Of a stretch of 64,000 nt of DNA, positions 56,548 through 64,000 are shown piece after piece. Origin of the DNA: Cladocopium goreaui (taxonomy: Eukaryota; Sar; Dinophyceae; Suessiales; Symbiodiniaceae); the NCBI GenBank assembly GCA_947184155.2, contig CAMXCT020000891.1, positions 162,501-226,500 on the forward strand. Reading direction: 5' to 3'. Position 1 is the stretch's first letter. Every line of letters begins with the position of its first letter. The translations under genes and the position numbers were made by a program. Below the pieces are notes generated by a model that was not told the origin of the DNA, ran no database searches, and saw nothing but the letters and a program-made list of their open reading frames with translations.

Positions 56548-56666
56548 GATCCTAAAATGGAGGTACGGAATTGTACCATATGTTTGGCCATATTTTGGGG
56601 GGATATCCCCTGAAATTTAGCTCTTATATAGGCCTTATATATGGTAGGTACCTCCATTTTAGGATC
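56548..56666. mobile_element. MITE family D
   Basis: ATCCTAAAATGGAGGTAC and GTACCTCCATTTTAGGAT are perfect inverted ends around a TATTTTGGGGGGATATCCCC core. A partial relative (CCCTAAAATAGAGGTACTGT) is at 30495-30520. Confidence 0.65.
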
Positions 56667-56973
56667 CTGAAATTCCCATTGATTATAGGAAACATGATGA
56701 TAGACCATGATAAACCCATGATAAACCTATGAGATCTAGGGGCCATGGCTAGCCTGTTTTCAGACGCCTACCCATTTGGGGGTCATTTTGCATATGTTTC
56801 ACATCAGCCTACATAGGGGGTAAAGCATGGTGTGAGTTTGACCTGTCTAATGTATATTTTGTATAGCCAAGTGATCACATGCCCCCGATGACATTTGGCT
56901 TTAGGGCCCTTGAGTCATACCGCGCTGCCGTGGTAAAAGTTGGGCATTTGACGATCCCGTTTCCAATTCATAT

Positions 56974-56992
56974 TGGTAGCGGAGCGGGTGAC
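56974..56992 (+). promoter_or_regulatory. Probable primer-binding site of the copia-like element
   Basis: TGGTAGCGGAGCGGGTGAC begins with the TGG that complements a tRNA CCA end and resembles the TGGTA-type initiator-Met sites of copia elements. The preceding ...CA at 56969-56970 would be the 3' end of the 5' LTR. The LTR start cannot be fixed without the other LTR, which is outside the window. Confidence 0.5.
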
Positions 56993-57168
56993 GACCCGCA
57001 TCCGGTGGTACGTCAGTGACCCAGGGAACCCTTTGTGAATTTGAGTCTGGTAACTTTGGGAATCAACTGAACTTCGAGTGTGTCGTGGTTCGGGAATCTG
57101 TCTGACCCTGACCAGGGCAGACACTTGTTAACGTTTTTCCTTGTTCGACTCCGAACGGAGCGAGCATC

Positions 57169-58749
57169 ATGTCGATCAATGGCCTTCGTTTCAATCAGGA
57201 ACGCCATTCGTCGGCACCACTTGAGACGAAGAGTGGATCATACATCTATGCAGGTGATGCGGCGAACTTTCATGATTGGCAGTTCAGGACTCTCCTTCGG
57301 ATTCGTCTTTATGAGCAACAATTGGAGGAGGAGACAAGTAAGCCTGCGGATCCCGTTGGGACCACAGCAACAGAGCCTGCCGCAGAAGATGCAGATGAGT
57401 ATGCTACTTTTCCAGATTTGTCGGGTGCTACTCAAGCAGCCCAGCCTACATCAGCAGTCTCGACTCCGAAGTCTGGAGCGAGCCGAAAATCCTCGAAGTC
57501 CGGCAAGCAGAAGACAGACATTGATCGTGGACCATTGGTTAACAAGGTGATTGAAGGACTGAGAGGAGATGCTTTCTCAATAGCTAGGGATCTTGGACTT
57601 GAAGTGTTGTCCAAACCTGGTGGCCTTGTGAAACTTGTGGGTGAGATCAAATCCCATGTGTTCCCAAGAGCCCGTGAGGAAGCCAAGGAATTATTTCGAG
57701 CAGGACAGAAGCAAGGTGGTCCTTTGTCTCGCCAGCCAGGCGAACCCATGCTTTCCTATGTTCAGAGGAGACGACGTTGGTGGCACATGCTTTGCGAGTT
57801 GGATGACACAATGGTGTTTTCGGACAGCTTGAGGACAGAGTTGATGTTGGAGTTGAGTGGGCTCAATCGACAGGAGATCCTCGTTGTGAAGGCCTGTGCA
57901 GACACTAAGGATTTTGAAGGTGTTGGCAAGGTGCTGATCGAGAACTACAGTGGCACTCACTTGCGAGAAGGGTCACGATCCTGGACAGGACGTGGCAATC
58001 CTCAACAGCATGGCAAGTCGTCAGGCAAGGGTTATGGCAAAGGCAAACCTTCTTCGAAGGGATCGTATTCCCAAGCAGCCTATGCAGCCTACCCCGATGA
58101 TGGGGAGGAACATGCAGAATCTTGGGATGAAGCTGTGGATCAATCCTGGGAGGATGATTCATATGTTGGCATGCTTGGTGACATTGCAGAAGAGGAGCCA
58201 GGAAACCTAGAAGGTGACAACGAATTTGATTACTTTGACGACGTCGATGAGTACGAAGCAGTTGCATTGAACAGCTTGCTTGAAGTTGAAGGTGCAGAAG
58301 ATGATCGACAAGCAGGAGACGCTATCCAGCTACAACTCGCTGCTTTCACCGCAATGGGGAAAGCAGGTGGCAGGGGAAAATCCTTCGGGAAGCCCAAAGG
58401 AAAGGGGAAAGGAAAGATCGTGAAGTCCAACCTCACGATCGATCAGAGGAGACGGAAGCTCACAGAACTGAAGTCGAAGAGCAAATGTTTGAGATGCGGA
58501 GTCATAGGGCACTGGGCCGGTGACCCGGAATGTAAATTCCCGGGGTCGAAAGCCGGAGCCCCTGGAAAGTCAGCCCCAAAGCCCGCAGCTCACTTTGCCG
58601 ACATGAGCGATTCTTCAGATGACGATGGTGTGACTTTGACAGCTTCACCTGATCGTGACAGAGATGCAGTTGCTATGATGGCAGTTCGACAAGCGAAGCC
58701 TAGCAGCAGACCTTCACGTGCAGCAGCATCAGCAGCAACGTTGGCTTGA
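57169..58749 (+). CDS. gag: Copia-like gag protein with an unusual zinc knuckle
   Basis: A 526-residue frame starts at ATG 57169 (MSINGLRFNQ). The N-terminal half contains NFHDWQFRTLLRIRLYEQQL and a long helical middle, as in UBN2-type capsid domains. A Gly/Lys/Ser-rich linker and an acidic stretch follow. The nucleocapsid motif is C440-x2-C443-x4-H448-x6-C455 (CLRCGVIGHWAGDPEC), with six residues before the last Cys where retroviral and copia knuckles have four. The stop is at 58747-58749. The pol frame starts 24 bases downstream in the -1 frame, which is open back to a TAG at about 58702, so frameshifting or re-initiation are both possible. The product would package the element's RNA in the cytoplasm. 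Confidence 0.85.
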   Translation: MSINGLRFNQERHSSAPLETKSGSYIYAGDAANFHDWQFRTLLRIRLYEQQLEEETSKPADPVGTTATEPAAEDADEYATFPDLSGATQAAQPTSAVSTPKSGASRKSSKSGKQKTDIDRGPLVNKVIEGLRGDAFSIARDLGLEVLSKPGGLVKLVGEIKSHVFPRAREEAKELFRAGQKQGGPLSRQPGEPMLSYVQRRRRWWHMLCELDDTMVFSDSLRTELMLELSGLNRQEILVVKACADTKDFEGVGKVLIENYSGTHLREGSRSWTGRGNPQQHGKSSGKGYGKGKPSSKGSYSQAAYAAYPDDGEEHAESWDEAVDQSWEDDSYVGMLGDIAEEEPGNLEGDNEFDYFDDVDEYEAVALNSLLEVEGAEDDRQAGDAIQLQLAAFTAMGKAGGRGKSFGKPKGKGKGKIVKSNLTIDQRRRKLTELKSKSKCLRCGVIGHWAGDPECKFPGSKAGAPGKSAPKPAAHFADMSDSSDDDGVTLTASPDRDRDAVAMMAVRQAKPSSRPSRAAASAATLA

Positions 58750-58772
58750 TTTCCCGGGATCTCGATGTTACA

Positions 58773-61700
58773 ATGAGACCCGAGGACCATGGGTGCATCT
58801 TTCCTGTTGGACAGTTCAAGGGTTTGTCTTTTTGGAATGTGTTGTTTGAACAGACAGGGTACTATCATCATGCCAAGAAACATACCCCCAAGAGTCCATA
58901 CTATGTCACATGGTTGAATTGGGTTGACAAGTACTTTGTGGTTGGTGCTGATGGGATTCACTTGCGCGAAGTCCCTGTTGAGCATGTCGAGCACCGAGAT
59001 TTGTTGGTGGCTCGGGGAACTGGCAGAAAGAAACCCCCAAATCCTCCTTTGCCGAACAAGTGTCAGGAATGTCGTGAGTTTACAAAACAAGGTTCTACGG
59101 GGTACACCATCAGGAAGACCTGTCTTGTGTGCGGTCATTCCGAAACAACAAGGCGTGACATGGTACCGTTGATGTCCCCTGAGAATTGCCCTCATGATGA
59201 CACCGATTTTAGGGGATCCAGCAAATCAACACACCGTACTTTCTGCAAGAAGTGTTGCACGTTCATTGATGAAGCTCCTATGCAGATTCGTAAGGAGCGT
59301 GTTGCAATTGCCAAGAAGGTTGAAACAGCATCAGTTCGAGCAGTCCCCATTGTTGAATCATTGGTTGAAGAATCGGATGGATTGAATCCAGTCCAGTTGG
59401 AAGAGTTGTTGCCCCTGTTTGCCACTCTTGTTACCGAAACCTGTCAATCTGAGGTCATGACCCGTGCACGTCTACATGAACTACTTCACCAAGCCATCAA
59501 TGACGTAACAGAGGAAGAGGACAGTTTTTCTTTTGTGAATGAAGATGGGCACGGCGACCCCTCGGGCAGGGAGTTAGCTGGGTACGTTGGCATTTGTTTG
59601 CATGGAAGTGACACTCAATACCCTCAAGACTTGGTTTACATGAACTATGAAACTATTGACATTGCCAAGTCACCCCATGTTTTTGCAGTATTGGATGAAG
59701 GTTGCAACAGCACTTGTCATAGCAAAGCCTGGGCAGTCGATGCAGAAGCACGACTGGCCCGATTGGGTTACAGTATGCCATTGAAGGATGACGGTTGTAA
59801 GAGTTTTGCTGGTCTGGGAAGTGGTAGTACCAAGACCGAAGGTGTGAGATCTATTCCTTTTTCGCTGCTGCTTCCAGACGGGAACATGCATGGGGAGTTG
59901 GATTCATATCAATTGTCAACAGGCAACAGCCCATTGCTTCTTTCATTGCATGCGCAAACCAAGTTAGGCCTAGTGAAGGACCTAGCAAAAGGGGTGATTT
60001 CCATCAAAGATCAACCATTGAATATCAAGAGATGTTCCAAATCAGGTTTACTTGTGATGAACTTGACTGAAGGATTGACCAACATCAACAACACACCGTC
60101 GGATGAACTTCCCCAAATCCCGAAGTGTCACAGAAAGTACAACATCGCATACACAGCATCCACATCGGAAGTTGCCATGGCTGACCATGACATGTGTGGT
60201 TTTCATTCGAGGGACTACGACATCTTGCAGACGAAGTTGAATGAAGAACTGCGCAGTGACAGGAAGGTGATCATCATGACTCGTGGACGTAGATTTCAAC
60301 AACATGCGTGCAGAACCAGCAGGAGCACTTTGAGCATCAACTGTGAGGACATTAACGATCCTGATCAGGACGTTAATCTCAGGTCGCATGTGAGTTGGCA
60401 TCATGGAATCCTTGAGACTATGAGCAAAGTAGACAGGTTCATCCAACATCTCAACAACATCCTCCAGTTCGTCACACAGCAGGAAGCCGACAGTAAGGTG
60501 CTGGTGGACTTGGAGTGCAAGTCAGGTCGCCACAGGTCAGTGGGACAAGGATTTGCTGCCTACAGGTGTCTCAAAGTCCTTGGTTATGACGTTGTTCTCA
60601 TTCATGCATCATCCTGGATGTGGGGAGAGATGCGTTGTGGTGGAGTTTGTCATGGATGTAAGGACATGGCTGCGAGCTTGGGACAAATTCGACATTTGAT
60701 CCCGAACATGTCAAGGTTGGCACGATCACGAGGCAATGTGGCTTCAAGCCGTGACGTGCGCGATGCTCCAGCCGATGATGTTTCAGGTGGACATTCATCT
60801 CATCCTACATCAGATCACCCCACTGCAGGACATCCTACATCAGATCAGCTTGATGAGATTCGACGTTTGGTACAAGGGCTTGCAACAGATGTTGGACATC
60901 TTAGGACAGAACAGGTTGAGATCAAAAGGATGGCCGAGACCGGAAGGAGATCAAGGAGTCCATTGCGTCGACGGAGATTGCCGACGCCACCGTCGCCACC
61001 AGCAAGGCGCAGAAGATCACCAAGTTTTCGTCGCAAGTTACCTCCTTGGAGACATGCACAAGCATCCAGGGGAAGAAGTCCATCGCCGAGGCCACTATCT
61101 GCGAGGCCAGCTCCCAGGAGCCCAGATCATCCTCCACCGCACATTTCGGACGTGCCAGGGACCGATGACGGATCCCGATCTTCAGGGGCCATGGATGGAC
61201 CTCGAACTTCAACGTTGCCACAACGATCTCGAGAGCCTCCCAATGATCGCGATGAACTTGAGCGACTGATCCGAAACAATTTGGCATCAGATGGACCGTT
61301 TGACAACAAGAACGTGTCAGTGAAGACATTGGACGGCGAGCTCCTTAGCGAAGTTGTGTCTTTTTGCATCCGTGAGGGTAACAGGGATCGGCTCTTTTGG
61401 ATTTGCAAAGATGGAGAAGACCCACTGGTGGAAGGAGTTCGCATGAACGTCCTGATTCGAGATCATATCCGGCCAAATCGGATTGTCAAGGTCTCGAATG
61501 GCATCAAGCACTGGAAGCGATCTACATGGTGTCGACCTCGCAATGGAGGCGACTGGGAACTCATTGAAGACAACGTTGACAGCAGGGCAACAGTGCGTTT
61601 GAGCAACTCGTGGATCGATGTGATTGTGTTTCACCACCCACCTGGGGTGTTCGATGACTCCGGGAGGGGAGCATACATGAGCGTTCGTGTCAGGTTGACC

Positions 61701-64000
61701 CCCAACAAGAAAATACGGGACATAAGGGATGATTTTGAAAAGTCTTTGAATCCAAAAGTTGAGATGAAATCTTCAGAACCCCAAAGAATGTATGCAGTGA
61801 AGTCGAAGCCCCAGCCAAAGGTCTTGACGCCCAAGTTGGAACAAGATGATTCCGATTCATATGAATATGACTATGAGTATTCTCCCACTGGTTTCATGGC
61901 TGTACGTTTTGACTCCAATGTTGATTTGACAGTCCATCCTGATGAGAGGAGGACCATGAGCAAGAAACACAGGAAGATGGTGTTGGAAGGTATCAACAAT
62001 CTCAACAACCATGACCGGGTAATGCAGTCCAGTCTTGGGATGCAGCCTCAAGTTTCCAATGGTACTTCAGGGGTTGCAGTCATCACGTCGCATCCGACCC
62101 TTTTCCAGGATTTTTTCGAGCACACCTATGACGTTGGCATGAATGCTGCGTACTTGGACGGTGATGCTGAGCAACACGGTTGGAAAGACATGTTCGAAGG
62201 TTGCACATTGGTCATTGTTGCAATTGAATACAAGTCAGAACATTATCCACTGTGTCATGGGGATCTTGTGTTTGAGTTGGAACAGTATTGTGATGCCACA
62301 GGGTGTAGGTTTCTCATTGTTGATGTCGCACACACTGAACGATGGGAATCATTCAAAACACCACAGATTCCATACATCAATGAAGTTGGTCTTGCTTTTG
62401 TGTCAAATGATGATGAACTCATTCAAGGTTTTCAAGACTGGTCTATGTATCGACAATTGGATGACGTTTTGAATTGGGAGTTTTGTCAATGGATTCGTGA
62501 TTGGTCACTTGAACGTGAATTGGAGGAGCAGATGAGCGTTGCCTTTCCAGCAGAGATCATCGAAGAGGCTCAGGAACATGGTGGGAACTGGGATGCAGTC
62601 GATGGCCCAGAAGATGTTGCATTGCAGGATCCAGTTGAGGACCTGACACATGAAGAGACCCTTTTGGATGATGTTGACATCCCTGGGTTGCCAGAGGATG
62701 AAACAGAAAGGCGTAGGTCTTGGCGCAAACTTCCCCAGCGTGTCAGGATTGCTGTGCGTAGGTTGCACAGGGCTTTTGGACATGTCCCCAAGACGGTGAT
62801 GGTCAATTTGGTGCGTGCTGCAAAGGTGAGTAAGGAGTTTGTTGATGCAGTGAAGTTGCATAGATGTGAAACATGCGAGAAAACATCAGCAAAGAAACCC
62901 ACTCACAAAGTTACGCTTCCAAGTGATTATACATTCAACCATACTTTGGGGATTGATGTACTGGAGTTGACAGATATAACTGGGCAGAAGTATCAAGTTC
63001 TCAACATGGTTTGCATTGGTACTTGTTTTCAACAGGCCGAAGTCGTGAAGGTTGGAGCAGGTCAAGCTTCTTCGCGATCCTGTTTGGACGCACTCATCAA
63101 ACGTTGGTTCAGTTGGGCAGGACATCCTGTTGCTATCATGTGTGACCGTGGTTTGCACAATCGAGGTGTTTTACAACAATACATGGATGAACACAACATT
63201 CAAGTGCACCATGTGCCCCTTGAGAGCCCGGAATCATTGGGCCGAGTAGAGAGGCATGGTGGTTTGTTGAAGGCTCTTTTCAGGCGAGTGTGTACAGAAG
63301 TTGGGGCTTGTACCAAAGAACAGGTTGAGTCGTGCATCACACAGGTGCTCAGTGTGAAGAACGACTCTGCACGTGTTGGAGGTTTTTCTCCATCTCAGTG
63401 GGTGCTTGGTCGAGCTCCCCGTGGTGTAGCTTCACTCATGTCTGAGGAAGACCATGCACAGCTCGGAGCCATTCAGGCCCGACATGACCCTTCATCAATT
63501 TTTGCATTACAACATTTGGCCAGGATTGAGGCACAAAAGGCTTTTGTTCATCTTGATTGTTCAAGAAGAGTTCAACGAGCGTTGACACGGAATGCCAGTG
63601 TGTTTGATCGTGAGTTCAACATTGGTGACCTTGTCACTTCCAGACGAGACAATCAGCGAGGAGGAACGTCCTGGTCACCAACATGTCGTGTGATCGGACA
63701 CGAGAACCAGAAGAACATATGGTTACTATGTGGCAACATTCCAGTACTTGTAGCTTCTCACAACATACGCATTGCTTCTCCTTCTGAAGCTCTTGCTCAA
63801 TCAGTGTTGAATGGTGAACCTGTGATTCCATACAAGATCATCAATGATACAGGTCAACAAGCGTTTCTCGATGCAAGACAATCAGATGAGGTTGAAGTTG
63901 TTCGTGATGGTCCAGGACAAGCAGATGATGTTGAGGTTGTCCATGAAGGCAATGTGGATTCAGCACTTCCTCCTATACCAGAAGTATCTGAAGATGAATG
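58773..64000 (+). CDS. pol: Copia-like pol polyprotein with RapZ-C-like segment, partial
   Basis: One uninterrupted frame runs from ATG 58773 to the window end, at least 1742 codons. In order: a zinc ribbon (C97, C100, C117, C120 from this ATG), a second ribbon (C139, H141 ... C158, C161), a retropepsin-like motif AVLDEGCNSTCHSKAW at D308, a segment at about residues 495-640 with CKSGRHRSVG (C582), an Arg/Ser/Pro-rich disordered part (about 655-825), an unknown folded part (about 1080-1240) and an integrase. The integrase has a zinc finger H1332-x4-H1337 ... C1365-x2-C1368 and catalytic D1395 (GIDVLEL), D1458 (MCDRG) and E1493 (GRVERHGG), a D,D34,E spacing. Reverse transcriptase and RNase H, which follow integrase in Ty1/copia order, should lie beyond 64000. 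Integrase before RT and the TGGTA primer site support copia. No stop interrupts it, so the copy may be young. Confidence 0.88.
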   Translation, partial: MRPEDHGCIFPVGQFKGLSFWNVLFEQTGYYHHAKKHTPKSPYYVTWLNWVDKYFVVGADGIHLREVPVEHVEHRDLLVARGTGRKKPPNPPLPNKCQECREFTKQGSTGYTIRKTCLVCGHSETTRRDMVPLMSPENCPHDDTDFRGSSKSTHRTFCKKCCTFIDEAPMQIRKERVAIAKKVETASVRAVPIVESLVEESDGLNPVQLEELLPLFATLVTETCQSEVMTRARLHELLHQAINDVTEEEDSFSFVNEDGHGDPSGRELAGYVGICLHGSDTQYPQDLVYMNYETIDIAKSPHVFAVLDEGCNSTCHSKAWAVDAEARLARLGYSMPLKDDGCKSFAGLGSGSTKTEGVRSIPFSLLLPDGNMHGELDSYQLSTGNSPLLLSLHAQTKLGLVKDLAKGVISIKDQPLNIKRCSKSGLLVMNLTEGLTNINNTPSDELPQIPKCHRKYNIAYTASTSEVAMADHDMCGFHSRDYDILQTKLNEELRSDRKVIIMTRGRRFQQHACRTSRSTLSINCEDINDPDQDVNLRSHVSWHHGILETMSKVDRFIQHLNNILQFVTQQEADSKVLVDLECKSGRHRSVGQGFAAYRCLKVLGYDVVLIHASSWMWGEMRCGGVCHGCKDMAASLGQIRHLIPNMSRLARSRGNVASSRDVRDAPADDVSGGHSSHPTSDHPTAGHPTSDQLDEIRRLVQGLATDVGHLRTEQVEIKRMAETGRRSRSPLRRRRLPTPPSPPARRRRSPSFRRKLPPWRHAQASRGRSPSPRPLSARPAPRSPDHPPPHISDVPGTDDGSRSSGAMDGPRTSTLPQRSREPPNDRDELERLIRNNLASDGPFDNKNVSVKTLDGELLSEVVSFCIREGNRDRLFWICKDGEDPLVEGVRMNVLIRDHIRPNRIVKVSNGIKHWKRSTWCRPRNGGDWELIEDNVDSRATVRLSNSWIDVIVFHHPPGVFDDSGRGAYMSVRVRLTPNKKIRDIRDDFEKSLNPKVEMKSSEPQRMYAVKSKPQPKVLTPKLEQDDSDSYEYDYEYSPTGFMAVRFDSNVDLTVHPDERRTMSKKHRKMVLEGINNLNNHDRVMQSSLGMQPQVSNGTSGVAVITSHPTLFQDFFEHTYDVGMNAAYLDGDAEQHGWKDMFEGCTLVIVAIEYKSEHYPLCHGDLVFELEQYCDATGCRFLIVDVAHTERWESFKTPQIPYINEVGLAFVSNDDELIQGFQDWSMYRQLDDVLNWEFCQWIRDWSLERELEEQMSVAFPAEIIEEAQEHGGNWDAVDGPEDVALQDPVEDLTHEETLLDDVDIPGLPEDETERRRSWRKLPQRVRIAVRRLHRAFGHVPKTVMVNLVRAAKVSKEFVDAVKLHRCETCEKTSAKKPTHKVTLPSDYTFNHTLGIDVLELTDITGQKYQVLNMVCIGTCFQQAEVVKVGAGQASSRSCLDALIKRWFSWAGHPVAIMCDRGLHNRGVLQQYMDEHNIQVHHVPLESPESLGRVERHGGLLKALFRRVCTEVGACTKEQVESCITQVLSVKNDSARVGGFSPSQWVLGRAPRGVASLMSEEDHAQLGAIQARHDPSSIFALQHLARIEAQKAFVHLDCSRRVQRALTRNASVFDREFNIGDLVTSRRDNQRGGTSWSPTCRVIGHENQKNIWLLCGNIPVLVASHNIRIASPSEALAQSVLNGEPVIPYKIINDTGQQAFLDARQSDEVEVVRDGPGQADDVEVVHEGNVDSALPPIPEVSEDE
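60270..60680 (+). other. RapZ C-terminal-like segment inside pol
   Basis: Residues about 500-636 of the pol frame read as a small alpha/beta unit. It has a basic strand, an INDPDQDVNLRSHVSW stretch resembling the 'nP...lr..tG.d' part of RapZ-C, a helix VDRFIQHLNNILQFV, a strand KVLVDLECKSGRHRSVG, then a helix and LGYDVVLIHAS. The C-x2-G-x-HRSV loop and the strand-helix order match the RapZ C-terminal domain (GCTGGxHRSV). The identity is by motif only. Confidence 0.5.

Noticed and set aside
57080..57550. Frame overlapping the start of gag
   Set aside because: A shadow of gag in another frame; gag has the family motifs and the ATG.
1..64000. tRNA genes, CRISPR arrays, bacterial operons or rRNA
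   Set aside because: No GGTTCGAATCC-type T-loops with acceptor stems, no regularly spaced short repeats with unique spacers, and the gene structure is clearly eukaryotic.

Overview
This window looks like nuclear DNA of a dinoflagellate, most likely a coral-symbiont relative (Symbiodiniaceae). The evidence is short exons in repeat-stuffed introns, 5' splice sites that are GC and probably GA as well as GT, AG|G-type acceptors, ubiquitin-like/ankyrin proteins, a dinoflagellate-style GH7 cellulase and a Ty1/copia-like retroelement with aberrant motifs. Family names rest on motifs I recognise by eye; no search was run. Positions marked 'about' are approximate splice guesses.

Layout. 1-4.8 kb: two near-identical direct repeats of about 550 bp flank a minus-strand Arg/Ser- and Pro-rich reading frame. 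4.8-7.2 kb: non-coding, with small inverted-repeat elements. 7.2-26.5 kb: a head-to-tail minus-strand gene cluster with (TA)n tracts in most introns. Read from high to low coordinate it holds locus A (19.76-26.5 kb, Lys-rich, one in-frame UGA), locus B1 (16.6-19.0 kb, methyltransferase-like FFAGRG/CSSW/EQP motifs, one frame break), locus B2 (10.7-15.84 kb, coiled-coil multi-exon protein) and locus C (7.19-10.15 kb, an apparently intact seven-exon protein with a DDE-transposase-like trio of acidic motifs). 26.5-38 kb: almost gene-free, with a strand switch, several MITE families, a 0.9-kb AATAT-type satellite and a few exon-like islands. 38.4-42.3 kb: ubiquitin-like plus 33-ankyrin-repeat gene, one intron, a homogenised 102-bp repeat array and a 4-bp frame-breaking insertion. 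42.3-57 kb: a plus-strand GH7 cellulase gene spread over six tiny phase-compatible exons (45.8-56.4 kb) whose introns hold MITEs, minisatellites and a second, intronless ubiquitin-like/ankyrin gene (51.5-52.9 kb). 57-64 kb: copia-like element with a probable primer-binding site, a gag frame and a pol frame that stays open past the window end. The pol frame carries zinc ribbons, a DEGCN protease-like motif, a RapZ-C-like GRHRSV segment and a D,D34,E integrase.

The best candidates for something new are the RapZ-like domain inside the pol polyprotein, the GH7 gene with a 29-nt exon holding its whole catalytic motif and another gene nested in an intron, and a TA-flanked MITE family that could be linked to intron gain and to a TA-CG-TA footprint that breaks the ankyrin gene.
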